Positions 22,035 through 33,917 are shown, numbered from the stretch's first letter. The stretch: DNA of 64,000 bases from Chlorokybus atmophyticus (GCA_009103225.1 RHPI01001507.1:420693-484692), one strand, 5' to 3'. Translations and numbers: made by a program. The notes: a model not told the origin generated them from the sequence alone.

Positions 22035-23921
22035 GCTGAGTGACGATGTTAAGACGGCTACGATGGACCCCGAGATGTGTAAACTTGTTAAAGAATACCA
22101 AGATATCATGGTGGACGGACTTCCATCTGGTCTACCACCTCCACGAAGCGTAGACCACCATGTGGAGCTGATTGAGGGCGTTCACAAGCTACCGTATCGA
22201 CCCGTATACAAATTGTCACCTTTGGAGCAAGAAGAGGCCGAGAGGCAGGTGGAGGACTTGCTGAAAAGAGGCTACATGAGGCCTAGTAAGTCCCCTTATG
22301 GTGCACCTATTTTGTTTGTACAAAAGAAGAATGGGAGCTTGCGCATGTGCGTCGACTACCAAGCTCTCAACAACATCACGAAGAGGAATTGCTTTCCACT
22401 CCCATGTATCGACGAGTTGCTGGAGCAATTGCAAGGTGCGCAGTACTTCACAACACTTGATCTTGCTGGGGGTTATCAACAAATCCGCATCGCGCCTGAG
22501 GATTTGGAGAAAACAGCTTTCAACACGCGTTATGGGCACTGCAATTGGTTGATTATGTCCTTCGAACTTACGAACGCGCCGGCAACATTTCAAACGCTAA
22601 TAAACGGCGTTTTCGCTGATTTAATTGGTACGGTAAGGGAGTCCTCGTGTACCTCGACAACATTTTTGTGTACGCAAAGACAAAGGAAGAGCACGTGGCA
22701 CTTCTACGGCGCGTGTTGCAACGTTTGCGCGAACACAAGTTATACGCCCAGCTACAAAAGTGCAAATTCTTGCTTCGAGAGGTGGAGTACTTAGGCCACA
22801 TCGTGTCGCATGAAGGCATCAAGCCGGACCCCAACAAAGTGCAGGTGGTGCGCGAGTGGGCTTCCCCGACTAACGTAAAGGAGGTGATGTCCTTTTTAGA
22901 CCTTGCGGGGTATCATCGCAAGTTTATCATGGGGTTTTCGCGCATAGCTGCTCTGTTGACTGCCCTACTCAAGAAGGGAAAGCCTTGAAGCTGGCCAGCA
23001 ACAGAGGAACATGCATTTGCTGCGTTGAAGAAGGCGCTGACGGAGGCACCAGTCCTGGCTCACCCCGACATGGAAAAGACATTTATTTCGGCTTGTGACG
23101 CGTCCGACACAGCCGTAGGAGCTGTTTTGCAGCAAGACCATGGCAACGGCCTTTAACCAGTAGCATTCTTCAGCAAGACGATGAGTGGTGCGGAGCTGAA
23201 TTATCCCGGGCACGAGAAGGAACTGTTGGCGCAAGTAATGGCGCTACGACAATTGCGTTCTTTTCTGAAAGACAAAAAGCTGGAGTTCTTTCAACTTTTT
23301 GACTTCGATATTAAGTACAAGCCCGGTACGTCACATGGTGTTGCTGACGCGCTGAGCCGGCTTAATGCAATTGAGGCACGCGCTCAAGTGCAGCCCGACT
23401 GAACCGACCAGATTCGGCAAGTGCTTCGTGAAGACACGGAGGGTATGAAAGTGTTGCAAGAGCCGGAAAGTGTAGCTACGGACACAAGTGGGCATTGGTC
23501 AATGCGCGACGGGCTGCTATGGCACCACCGGCGCTTGTACATCCCCAACGTCGCGCATATCCGTGTGAAGTTGCTGAAGGAAGCTCATGACGTGCCCATT
23601 GCTGGTCACCAAGGTTTGGAGAGGACTTTGGCAAGCTTGAAGCAGCGTTTTTACTGGCGAGAGATGCATCGCGATGTGCGCGACTACGTGGCGTTGTGCG
23701 ACGCATGCCAAAGGGTGAAGGCAAGCAACCAAAAGCCAGGTGGGTTGCTGCAACCTCTTCCTATGCCATTGTCCAAGTGGGAGCAAGTTACCATGGACTT
23801 TATCACGGGGCTATCAAAGACAAAAGCAGGGTACGACGCTATACTTGTGTTCGACAAAACCAGCAAAATGGTACGCTTGGCACCATGTGAGTCTTGCACA
23901 GCATCGGAGGCAGCATGCTTG
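22035..23921 (+). pseudogene. element A pol: RT, partial RNase H, first half of integrase
   Basis: RT motifs are readable (LCVDYQAL-like, TTLDLAGGYQQI) up to about 22625, where GGTACGGTAAGG carries 5 extra bases and shifts the frame just before the catalytic YLDN; here the usual YLDD has changed to Asn. Stops include TGA at 22986-22988, TAA at about 23153 and TGA at about 23400. About 84 bp of RNase H are deleted at about 23278. The integrase zinc-binding region follows (HDVPIAGHQGLERTL, CDACQRVKAS), then the core start MDFITGL, before the transposon at 23925. Confidence 0.8.
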
Positions 23922-24422
23922 TTCCACCCGTAGAAATGGGTTTCGGCAAATCAGGTTGGATCCGCAACTTTGTAATGGACAAAGCCGGATATTACTTGCG
24001 AATTTCGCAAATTTTACAGCGGATCCATATAAATGTTGTTGATGCAGCCGGAATTTCATTGCAACCTGTCAAAAGCGGCAATACGCCGGTGACGATCGTA
24101 AGTACCAGATTCCCAACAACGTTAAGGATTCGGTGTTTACGTAATCAAGGGTTCAGGCCATGAGAAAGACTTGTGTAAGTCGCAATTACAGCTGTGAACA
24201 ATGCGTCTTTACTCCCTAACGCAATTGAGGACTCGACGATAACATCAGAGTGCATTTAGGTTGCGTGCTAAAGCAGCACACATCATCATTGACATTGAGA
24301 CCAGTTCCATCAACGATACAAGACTTTATACTTAAACAAACTCGGAACGCTAGGATCGATCCTTCCATTATTTCATACCATAATAATTTTACGATCTCAT
24401 AATTGCCAAATTGCCGGTTCAA

Positions 24423-24453
24423 CCCCGCGGCCTGCTAGTAGCAGGCCGCGGGG
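24423..24453. repeat. perfect 31-nt hairpin inside transposon 1
   Basis: Arms CCCCGCGGCCTGCTA and its exact complement are separated by one base. This GC-rich cruciform stands out in AT-rich surroundings. Confidence 0.9.
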
Positions 24454-25060
24454 CAAGCAAGTAAAAGGCTGCGACTTGCATGTATAATCATTGGTAAACC
24501 GTGTAGCACATGAGGTAAACATGTGAAAACTTGACCAGAACTCCGCAACCAACCTTGCGCCAGCAAGTGACGCAGGGCGCATAATGCAAACATCTGACGG
24601 TAATTTCGCGCTGTATTTGGACAAAACGGCAAGTCGAACAAAGTCTTCCTCCCCAAGTCACCTTTATGGTGGTAAAATCCACCTTCACCTTTACCTTTTA
24701 GATACAAGTGGTATACATATACATAAACATCGCGGTCTATATACCTATAACAAACAAAAAATATGTATGAACATATGTATATGTAAATATATATAATATA
24801 CATATACCGGTAGTGGCGTTGTATGCAGCTGTTGGTGCATGCGTGATGCATGCATGGCGCACGTGAGACAATTGAGGCAGCCATGAAGGTTATAGACTTC
24901 ACCAACGCACAGTCAGGTGTCTTGTGTCGTCGTATTCTAGACGGTTCATTGTTAGGTCGCACGCAGTTGCTTGTCAACCCAACACTGCCGCGCAGGTTTG
25001 AATCGCGACGATGGAGAGACGAAAACCCGTGTGCTGTGGCTCTTTTGGTTTTTCGCCGAG

Positions 25061-25398
25061 AACCGCGGCTATAACATTTTCTGGTTAGATCACGCATTAA
25101 GAACAATCTTTTTAATACATGATCTAACCAAAAATAAGTTTAGGATGCGGCTATTATGAAGTTCAAGAAAAGACGGATACCGAACTTAATGCACACCAGC
25201 TAGTTGACCTTAATAGCAGCTCGATACCAAACCGCGGCTTTAACATTTTCTGGTTTGATCACGCATCAAGATTAATCTTTTTGATACATGATCTAACCAA
25301 AAATTAGTTTAGAATGCGGCTATTATGAAGTTCAAGAAAAGACGGATGCCGAACTTAATGCACACTAGCTAGTTGACCTTAATAGCAGCTCGGTACCA
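25061..25398. repeat. two tandem 169-bp units, each with an internal inverted repeat
   Basis: Both units start ACCGCGGCT and end with a GACCTTAATAGCAGCTCG segment. Each contains GGTTAGATCA-type and TGATCTAACC arms around an A/T-rich loop, giving a long imperfect hairpin. They sit in the 3' part of transposon 1. Subterminal repeats are usual in CACTA elements, where transposase binds. Confidence 0.8.
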
Positions 25399-25531
25399 AA
25401 CAAAGTTGTGGCTGCAGCCGCAAAAAGTGCAAAAATGTATATGTTGCATATGGATCCCTAATTAAGTTATAGCTGGATCTCCAATTAATTTGTGGGCAAG
25501 GCCGAACTGTTGGGGGCCATTTCGACCGGTG

Positions 25532-26465
25532 TTCGTGAAGCATGTGTTTTGTTCTCATGGATTAACACGAAGCATTGTGAGTGATCGCGACACGCGCTTT
25601 ACAAGTAAGTTTTGAGAGGCGCTGCATAGTGCACTAGGTACCACACTAAAGTTTAGCACGGCATTCCACCCGCAAACTGATGGGCAAACGAAACGGGCCA
25701 ACCGTGTGATCGAGGACATGCTGCGTTGCTACGTTAACGACGACAAGACAATTGGGCGAAGCTGCTTGATTTGGTGAAGTTTGTGATCAACCACCATAAT
25801 GCAAGCACAGGTGTTACTCCCGTCCTTATGAACTACGGGCAACATCCATTGACACCGTTGACGGCATGGACACCGCGACGACATGACGTGCGTGTGGAGG
25901 CAGCTAATAACTTCCTCACAAAGTGCGCGGACATTAATAAGGCAGCTAAGGAGGCACTATTGGTGGCACAAAACAGGCAGAAGCAGTACGCGGACGCGCA
26001 TCGCCGACACCTCACATTTTTGGAAGGCGACATTGTGTTACTCTCCGCGAAGCATGTACAGGTGCGTACGGGAGTTCGCAAGCTGAATAAACGCTGGTTG
26101 GGACCATTCAAGGTCAGCAAAGTTATTTCGGACGTGGCGTACAAGCTGGAGCTACTCAACACCATGCGTGTGCACCCCGTTTTTCGCGTCTCCCTTATGA
26201 AGGCATATCGAGGACAACCGCCAGCAAGGCCGCCCCCCGAAGTTGGCACGGATAGTGAACTAGAGTGGGAGGTAGAAGACATCCTTGGTGAGAAGTTTGT
26301 GCATGGCGTGCGCAAGTTCTTAGAAATGAAAGGGCTATCCATTGCATGAAGCATCCTGGGAGCCAGAGGCACACTTGGCTAATGCTCGAGACGTTGTGCG
26401 TGACTATCTTGCTCGACGACAACCTCGCGAGCTTCGAGGACGAAGCTCACCTAGGGGGGGAGGAG
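25532..26465 (+). pseudogene. element A pol: end of integrase, chromodomain remnant, purine tract
   Basis: Sequence resumes after the transposon with the integrase core ([18 protein letters not shown]). TGG has become TGA near 25615. The C-terminal region (VRKLNKRWLGPFKVSKVISD) is open in 25771-26349. The chromodomain (normally [17 protein letters not shown]) is disrupted by small deletions to FLEMKGLSIA-stop. The purine-rich AGGGGGGGAGGAGG at 26453-26466 directly precedes the LTR. Confidence 0.75.
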
Positions 26466-27589
26466 GGTAACAGTCAAGACCAAATTTCGTGATTTTCATG
26501 GCCATTTTAGGCCTTATTTGTGAGGTATCATGATTTTCATGACTTGTGGCGGATATCGGCGAGTTGCGAGTCTGCCGCAGATATCGACCGGCCCAGGGCC
26601 AGTCTGGAAGACGCCAGAAAACGGAGGGCCAGTCGAGAAGGGCTCGACCAGAATTCTGGAAGGGCCTGGCGCCAAGTAGTATAACTTGACCATATGAGCA
26701 GCAAATGAGGAGATCTTTGGTGCGTCGGAAAGGTCTAGAAGTGTACTACAAGATTTTGCAAGAATATCTTAGCTTCTAGTTCCGTCTAGCGCTAAAATCG
26801 TCTAGACAGTAGCATGTGCAGACTGGTAGGTATAAAAGAGACATTCTACAATTTGCAATACAACCTTTAGCTCCCTAGTTTCTGGTGTGCAAGCTTGGTG
26901 GTGGTTAGCAGAGGTTGCTAGCGTATGCCCACTGGTGTGTGCTTGCTTGTGTGACGATCCAAGGCGCTACACAAGTCGGTGTGTAGCTTGGAGCGCATGC
27001 GCGTGCGTATGCGAGTGGCGGGGCGCGCGTGTACATCAAATGCAGGACATGCATGCGCATGCACAACGTGTAGTCCAGTCAGCACGCAGCAACACATGCA
27101 AGGTGTCGTACAAATGACATTTAGTTGACCACCGGGCTACTACTAGCACGCTAATCTACTGCCTCTACCCCATTAGACATGCAGCAGTCAATATGCAGTT
27201 GGTAACCACCTGCCCACACGGGCGTTGGTTAGTTGTTGGCGCTTTTGGTCACGCAGACAGCATGCAAATTGGCGACCAGGACTCCCCCTCCCTCTCTCCC
27301 TGGCTCCGCCGCCTTCCTCGCCCTTTGCTAGCGACGCAGCAGGGTTTGCTGGGTTGGTATGTCGTAGTTGCGTTGCACTGCCGACGTCAGCAGTGCCTGG
27401 TCCAGTGCCCTCCGCACAGGTTGTGCTGTCTTCGGTTCGGGTGCTGGGCTGGTTAGGTGCTGGTTGGGGTTGGGTGGTGGGGTTGGGTGCTTGGCAGAGG
27501 GGGCAAGGTTCCGGTGTGAATACTGTGTCTTGGTGAGAGGGTTGTTGATTGGACCAACTCACAGGTGTCAAGGCACGAGCACCGTCACA
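26466..27589 (+). repeat. element A 3' LTR with a 453-bp foreign block
   Basis: The LTR starts GGTAACAGTC (family start TGTAACAGTC) and ends CACCGTCACA, like those of B and C. Between about 27035 and 27487 it is interrupted by unrelated sequence; without that block the length would be about 670 bp. The promoter-like TATAAAAG at about 26830 is conserved across the family. The matching 5' LTR is absent. Confidence 0.8.
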
Positions 27590-28348
27590 CCGGAGGTTGT
27601 ATATGTTGTGCGCCAGACATGTGCGAAAAGCTATGCAAAATTTTGGTGTGCCTCTCGGCAATGAATATGTCGCCATCAATCGCAAGCCTTTCCATTTCCG
27701 CGGCTATTCTAAAGCTTTCGCGGCAAGTGTTCAAGGTTGTGTTTACGCTGTGATGTGCCAGCTCTGTCCGTTGAAGCGCTATGTTGTTGACACAAAGCGG
27801 TTTGCTGTTGAGCAATATGCAGTTCCAACTTAGTCTCTGTTGCAGAAATGGACATGCTTGTGGAATTCTTTCACATGGCTGACACGGAGTTGCGGGAGCG
27901 CCATGATGTTTAAAGGCAGGAGTTGCAGTTGCGCATAAATGCACAAGCTAATTTGGTGCATACTCCCTAAAGTGCATGCTCATCACTTTCGCTGTAGTGT
28001 GGACCAGTTAGTCATAGTAGTGGCTGCTCGATGTGCGGTTGTTACTTGATTGCGTAGGTGTACTTATGTTGCTGTGGTCAGTTTTGGAGCTTGATGTCTT
28101 ATAAGAACGATATTATGCAATACGAACGTATGTGTTATGCACAACTGTGCTATGGCTACCTAACACACTACTGGCCACCTAACTAATACGACACTTGCAA
28201 GGTCAATCATAATGCACTATACACATGCACACCGCCATCACAAACACTCTGGCTGCCATGGCAATGGTTGTCATTTGGTGCATGCGAAGTGCTTGCCCAC
28301 AGATTTCCTTGGTCGAAGTCTGTTTGCATTGCCAGCTCCAGATCGTCG
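27590..28348. other. no gene recognised
   Basis: A frame at 27549-27833 partly overlaps the LTR end. It contains GVPLGNEYVAINRKPF but shows no domain I can name. Confidence 0.3.
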
Positions 28349-29517
28349 TCATCGTCTTCGGTCAAAACTTCTGTTTTTTTGGCTGCCCTAGTTGTGGTGG
28401 CTGATACAAGAACATCAGCTGGATGCGGCGACAGACCGGAAACTCAACTTGGGGATGAGGACTGCTGTGCAGTTTATCCAAACACTGCTTGCATAACGGG
28501 TGCCCGCACACGGCAGCAGCAGCATCATGATGTCTACGGGGTCTTTCTTGTCATAGCAGCACACGCAGGGTAAGTTCAGGTGTTTGGCCTTGCCCTTGCT
28601 CTTGTACTGCTGCGCACGTGCGGTTGCTACTCTTCAGTGGTCGCGGCGTCCCTGAGCGCTGTAGCCTATCCTGTTTAGGTACTCGCACAGTTCTTCCACA
28701 GAGTTTGGTACAGAACCACTTAGGTCTCCATCCTGGCATTTTTGAGGTCGAGTGTCTTGGCCTGCCCTAAATTGATCAGTGCACAGCGTAGCAAGAGACA
28801 CCTTGATGTTGTAACTACATGTACCTGTTCTACCCGTGGGTACTCTTCCACCAAGTACTTGTAGGAAGCCTGCAGATGGTCTTCAGTTGCCCCAAGTGCA
28901 GTCTGGTATTCCTCGAAAACTATGCCGTGCGGTTTGATAACCTCACAGAATCTCCATGACGTATCACTTACACGGATTATTGATATTTAGTCCGCAATCT
29001 GGACACGGGCTTGGTTTAGTTGTCATCGAAGTACGGGCATTGTTGACACATGCAAAGGGCTTTGCAGAGCTGCTGATCGCACCATTTGTTTTTTAAATAA
29101 TGGGTGCCTGCATGCTGTAGCGTTGAGCCAGCAAAGCGTTGACTCGCTTTTGCTGTTGTTGCACCTGACGCTGTGTGGCCTGCGAGTCGTGGTTGGTCTT
29201 TGTCAATTGCAGGTGCAATTTGTTAATCAATTGTTGATCTGCGTCTTGCGTTCTGGTTCTATGCTAGCTGTGCGTGATCTCTGTTGGTCGTGTTGATGGT
29301 TGATTCTTCCACAGATGTTCAGCTGTGCAATGCAATTGCGGGCTGCGCGGAGCTTCTGTTGCGTTGCTGCCATTTGTTGCTCTTGTCGGCAGGCTGTCAT
29401 CTGCTGTTTGTGGTGTATTGTGGACTGCTCCGTTTGCTTGCGTACAGCCGCAGCTAAGGCCTGGTGACGCTCTTGCATTGTTTTGTTGTCGTATGTCAGG
29501 TTGTTGTCTGCCACAGC
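28349..29517 (-). pseudogene. coiled-coil / RING-like gene, copy 1, decayed
   Basis: On the minus strand three parts are recognisable. A glutamine-rich coiled coil is at about 29514-29100 (QERHQALAAAVRKQTEQST). An exon at about 28971-28825 encodes VIKPHGIVFEEYQTALGA and ends VEQ before GTACAT. An exon at about 28765-28349 has AKTLDLKNARMET, LYQTLWK, LCEYL and then a RING-like end: LPCVCCYDKKDP, GHPLCKQCLDKL, EFPVCRR. RING fingers bind zinc and usually act in ubiquitin transfer. Decay shows as an in-frame TAA after MET, a shift before LCEYL, two extra bases between LPC and GHPLC, and Phe where the seventh zinc Cys should be. Confidence 0.5.
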
Positions 29518-29599
29518 AGGAACAAGTTAAATATTGCTCCAGTAACCAACCAGAATGCTGGACAACAAGTTACTTGCCAGCTCCAACAATATGTTTTTG

Positions 29600-31100
29600 G
29601 TGAGCTTGTGGAGCATTTTTAAGTGGAGCCGGATATTGCTGCTTTGATCCAGGCTTAAGAATTTAGATTAAGTTCCACGCGCGGTAGATTTTTCTATATT
29701 ATATGCCGCAAGAAAGGTGTTAACAATCGCAAATATGCAGTTATTCAGTAGTTGTAGTGTACATGACTCTTCTTTTACAACATATGACGCAATTGTGGAA
29801 GCTTTCATTGGTTTGCGTCCGCGCTTGCGTGGTGTCAGCGCTTGTGGACGCGCAGGTACTTCTGCATGCACTACCAATATTACTTGCATGTGTATCAGCT
29901 TATCATGTTGCACGGAGTTAACATAACACCCACTTACCCTGAGGTGCTGGTAGTGCCAGGGTTGATGTCCGCAGGTGTGGTTGCTCTGTTGACTGTGGAT
30001 GCTGCAGATTGGGGTCGTATGCGATGTGTATTGGCTTCAACACACCCTGTAGTGATGGTGGCATCGGAGTGTCGGGTTGTTGTGTAGGCCAAGTGCTGTT
30101 TACTGGCAGGACTGCTCCTTGTTGTGGGTTGAGGTTGTGACGGATGATTGCTGCGCGGCCCTATAGTGCCAATACGTTTGCAAGGGGTTAATGACCATAC
30201 ATATTTGGCAATGACTCATGAATTGTTGAGCGATTTTGATATTGGTTGATATCATGTAGATGGTAGGTGTCACTGTGCATTGTTCGTCACGTGAGTCAAC
30301 TCACCCTGGGCATGCATGCATGCTCCCCTCTTCTGCCTGTTCTTGTGTGCATGCATGCATTAATGTTACTTACCAGGTCCAGCTAATAGCTCAACAGTTC
30401 CCTTTCCTACAACGCATAGTGTTTTCATGCAGACCACTGCCCGGATGGGATTTGAAGTTTTGGCTCGCCACCTTGCTAATCCATGCTTTATGCTGGTGTC
30501 CTGTCTGTTAAACAGCCGGATACGCAGCGGACCCGATAGCTAACGCACATTGCGTGCCTGAGTTGCCTCCATGGCCGCCGGCAATTGGATTGTTAACATG
30601 GTTGCGCTGAACCTCAACAACACCCTGGCTTTGCTGCCTCACAAGTGATGCCTTGGTTTGTAACGCAATCGTGTGCTTGAGCTAAGTGGGCTTGCATTGA
30701 CACATATGACATTGGTTTAAGGAAACGGTGATGGGTCCCATCGCATGCAGAAACAGAATTAAGTCACGACATTTATGGTCATGGTCATGGTAGCTGGTAG
30801 TGCCTCTCACACATGATGCTGCAACTGCGTGATCCGTTGCGGCATGTAGGCATATCTGATCGTGGGGTGCAATATGCTGACATATGCCAACATATGAAAC
30901 AGTATGCCGGCATATGCGCGCTCCATCGTCCATTGAGTTGGCTTGTACAATATCGTCATGAAGTTGCAGGAGTAGAGCATTACAAATCTACTGACAGCGT
31001 CGGCTGCATTGATCGGTGTCTATGATTGGCTGCAAAGTTTGACATCTTGCTGTGATTGGCCGTTGGATTTCATTGCGCGATGATTGAGCGAACAAGCGCG
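29600..31100. other. no gene recognised
   Basis: Short open frames are present on both strands without domain or splice support. TGCATGCATGC words are notable near 30310 and 30350. Confidence 0.3.
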
Positions 31101-31106
31101 CTCGTA

Positions 31107-31117
31107 GTATATAGGGG
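31107..31117 (+). promoter_or_regulatory. possible TATA element
   Basis: AGTATATAGGG lies about 40 bases upstream of the ATG at 31153, a plausible core promoter distance for a short leader. Confidence 0.35.
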
Positions 31118-31152
31118 CTACGCTAGTTGCCGTTGATCCCGTTCACCGAACC

Positions 31153-31613
31153 ATGAGAGGCGCTTGGGCAGCAATCTTGATCACAGAGCATTGCGGTGAG
31201 GGCACGGGTGCCTGGTATTGGCCTTAATCTGCTGTTGCATGTATGTGTCATCAGTAATGTATATGTTTGTTTTCATACAAATACGTGGATCGCCATGAGT
31301 TGGGCGGAAATGATGGAGCTCTCGCGTGCAGTCAGTCAATGCTGTGTTGATAACTATTGCAAGCATGCTTATGTTGGCATAAAGGCCGTGGACGGGGAAT
31401 GTTTGGCTCTTTTCAATAACTTCAGTGGTTGAGTCGTATTGGCCATCGCTGGAGGATGTGTGGATTGACGAGCGTCTGCTGCGTCTTCTTGAGGCCTTTT
31501 TAGCATCAATGCAGCGGTTTGTCACTGACAACATTGCGATTGCAGACCCAGTCATTTTTTCAAGATGGAGGCTCACTGTAGCTTGCTTCGAGCTTCTCAT
31601 GAGTGTTTGGTAG
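31153..31613 (+). CDS. candidate small gene of unknown function
   Basis: The ATG at 31153 gives MRGAWAAILITEHC before a GTGAGG donor. Downstream a frame encodes MSWAEMMELSRAVSQCC, and another (31425-31613) encodes SYWPSLEDVWIDERLLRLLE and ends ELLMSVW-stop. The two downstream frames differ by one position. Only a 25-nt intron or a frameshift near 31410-31425 would join them, so the model is incomplete. The residue make-up looks like real helical protein. I recognise no family. Confidence 0.3.
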
Positions 31614-31619
31614 CACGGC

Positions 31620-33054
31620 ATGCGGCTTGGGAGAAGGAGATAAAAAGGCTCATACGCAAAGCTAAGTTTGTTAGCTACACCATTTTATGCTTTGTAAACA
31701 TGTTCCAATTGGTAGTTATTGGTAGTTAGTGACAATTGGCAGTTTGCAATTTTACAGCGGCACAATATAAAGGGACTTATCTACTAAAAAATCTATACAT
31801 GTGTGGTTGTCCGATGGTCACCCTTCGGCGTCGCTGTCTTGAGCAAGCTGGTTGTCGTATTCTTGGCGCATTGTTGGTGCCATTGTGTCCGCATAGTCGC
31901 GCATGGGTTTGCAAGTGCTCTGATAGCTCCATCTGTTCTCCGCTTGTATATCTGCTTCTTCTTCTTCAGCAACCAATCTTTTCTTCAGCTGCACCAGCTG
32001 TCATGGACATTGAGACCTTCAGACAAACTGTATTGATATTGTGCTGTTGAGTGTACCATGCGAGTGATTGAAAATATGTGTGGACCTCTGTTGTTTGGTT
32101 GTCGAGTTGAAATTGCATATCATTCACTTTGTGTCCCAACTCGACCACGTGTTATATATCCGAGACAACAACATTAATACATTAAAGCTACTTTGAGTTC
32201 AAGCTACAATAAACAGAGTTGAGCCGTCAACAGGATATGTATTTGTGTGTTAAACCACATTGTGAGTACAATAATGCTTGTGTTGCATGTACTGTATTGC
32301 CATGTGGTGATGTAGCCGTTTACCTTCTTACTGTAACTGGCCAGTTGCATTTTGATCGCAAACAGTTCACTTCTCTGTTTGTACGCCTGTTGTGCATGTA
32401 TCAACCACGCGAATAACACTTTGTGACCAAAGTTGAAGCTCTGAGGAATGCATGCATGATGCTTGCCAGTTGCACGTTACGTTGCATACCTGGTCAATCA
32501 TGCAGTCGAGTTTACAAATCTTCTCTGCAATGTTGCTGCGCAGCTCATGACATATATGCAACATGTATAAGTGTTCGAGTCGCGACATTAGCAATTGTCG
32601 CTGATAATGTGTGGTATCTACGACCAGTGTGCACACTGGCATGAGTTTATCGTGAGCCATGCTGATTGATCGAGATACATGTACCATCATAAACGTTGCA
32701 AGGCAACCAACCCTTTACAGTATTTTTTTCTAGTTTAGCAACACTGCATGCAGAAGTGTTTGTAGTGTAGTGGAGTGTATGTAGTGTATGTAATTTGGTG
32801 TGAACTTGAGCAACGGTGGTGCTTACATTTGTTGCGCCACTGTTGTATAGTGTTTTCCATGATGTCGTCGTCCCGATGGTGGGTGTCGCCGTGGTGCGCC
32901 ATAATCGCCCTGTGCTGTAGTTGAAGTTCTTGCCTCAGGCACGTAGGTCTTTCTTTCTTGCAACTTTTCCATAATAGCCCTAAACATTAAGTGAACTTAT
33001 AATTTACATGCCAAATCAATGGAGCGCGGTACGCTAGCATATCGCGCTACATAT
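31620..33054. other. no gene recognised
   Basis: Open frames under 110 residues occur on both strands, with no domain or splice support. Composition is more AT-rich than the left part of the window. Confidence 0.3.
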
Positions 33055-33196
33055 CAGCTTTTGCGAACAGACAAAAAGCAGTAATCACCAAATTATGCCG
33101 CCATAGTTTGGTAATTACTACAGCTTTTGCAAACAGACAAAAAGCAGTAATTACCAAACTATGGCGGCATAGTTTGGTGATTATTGCTTTTTGCCA
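33055..33196. repeat. nested fold-back repeat, MITE-like
   Basis: Two copies of a TTTTGC.AACAGACAAAAAGC unit alternate with inverted copies of CCAAACTATGG. The second half folds into a stem of about 25 bp around GGCGGC (arms ending in AAAAAGCA and TGCTTTTT). The whole can form two adjacent hairpins. It lies about 50 bp upstream of element B. Confidence 0.75.
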
Positions 33197-33245
33197 ATTT
33201 CATCAATGCAGAATATGTGCATGAATTGTAAAATCTGACAAGTAT

Positions 33246-33917
33246 TGTGACGGTGCTCGTGCCTTGTCACCTGTGAGTTGGTCCAATCCACAACCCTCTC
33301 AACAAGACACGGTATTCACACCGGAACCTTGCCCCCTCTGCCAAGCACACACGCGCGCCCCGCCACTCGCGCACGCACGCGCATGCGCTCGAAGCTACAC
33401 ACCGACTTGTGTAGCGCCTTGGATCGTCACACAAGCAAGCACACACCAGTGGACACACGTTAGCAACCTCTTCTAGCCACCACCAAGCTTGCACACCAGA
33501 AACTAGGGAGCTAAAGGTTGTCTTGCAAGTTGTAGTATGTCACTTTTATACCTACCAGTCTGCACATGCTACTGTCTAGACGATTCTAGCGCTAGAAGGA
33601 ACTAGAAGCTAAGGTGTTCTTGCAGAATCTTGTAGTACACTTCTAGAACTTTCCAACGCACCAAAGATCTCCTAATTTGCTGCTCATATGGTCAAGTTAT
33701 ACTACTTGGCGCCAGGCCCTTCCAGAAATCTGGTCGAGCCCTTCTCGACTGGCCCTCCGTTTTCTGGCACCTTCCGGACTGGTCTTGGGGCACCGGTCGA
33801 TATCCGCGGCAGACTCATAACTCGCCGATATCCGCCACAAGTCATTAAAAACATGTACCTTACAAATAAGGCCTAAAACGGCCATGAAAATCACAGAATT
33901 TGGCCTTGACTGTTACA
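33246..33917 (-). repeat. element B 3' LTR
   Basis: It begins, on the minus strand, TGTAACAGTC and ends CACCGTCACA (TG..CA). CTTTTATACC on the plus strand at about 33542 is a TATA element in the sense direction (GGTATAAAAG). Confidence 0.93.

Larger units (their letters stand above)
23925..25531. mobile_element. CACTA-like non-autonomous DNA transposon 1 in element A
   Basis: The flanking TTC at 23922-23924 is repeated at 25532-25534, and elements B and C have a single uninterrupted TTC at the same site, which fixes both ends. The 1607-bp insert starts CACCCGTAGAAATGG and ends, reverse-complemented, CACCGGTCGAAATGG (13 of 15 match). CAC..GTG ends with a 3-bp duplication fit the CACTA/EnSpm superfamily, though the canonical CACTA pentamer is not present. 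It has no transposase frame, so it would depend on an autonomous partner. It is AT-richer than its surroundings. Confidence 0.68.
22035..27589 (+). mobile_element. element A: degraded Ty3/gypsy chromovirus, 5'-truncated
   Basis: Similarity to elements B and C begins inside pol at 22035 (LSDDV). Gag, the protease and the 5' LTR are missing. The remains run through RT, a deleted RNase H, integrase, chromodomain, purine tract and a 3' LTR. The integrase is split by a CACTA-like transposon (23925-25531) and the LTR by a 453-bp foreign block. It has more stops and indels than B or C and is the oldest of the three by eye. Confidence 0.85.

Noticed and set aside
22035-27589. TGA as a sense codon for Trp
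   Set aside because: Element B and the host genes use TGG normally and end at TGA; the TGA codons in A and C are better read as mutations or a shared defect.
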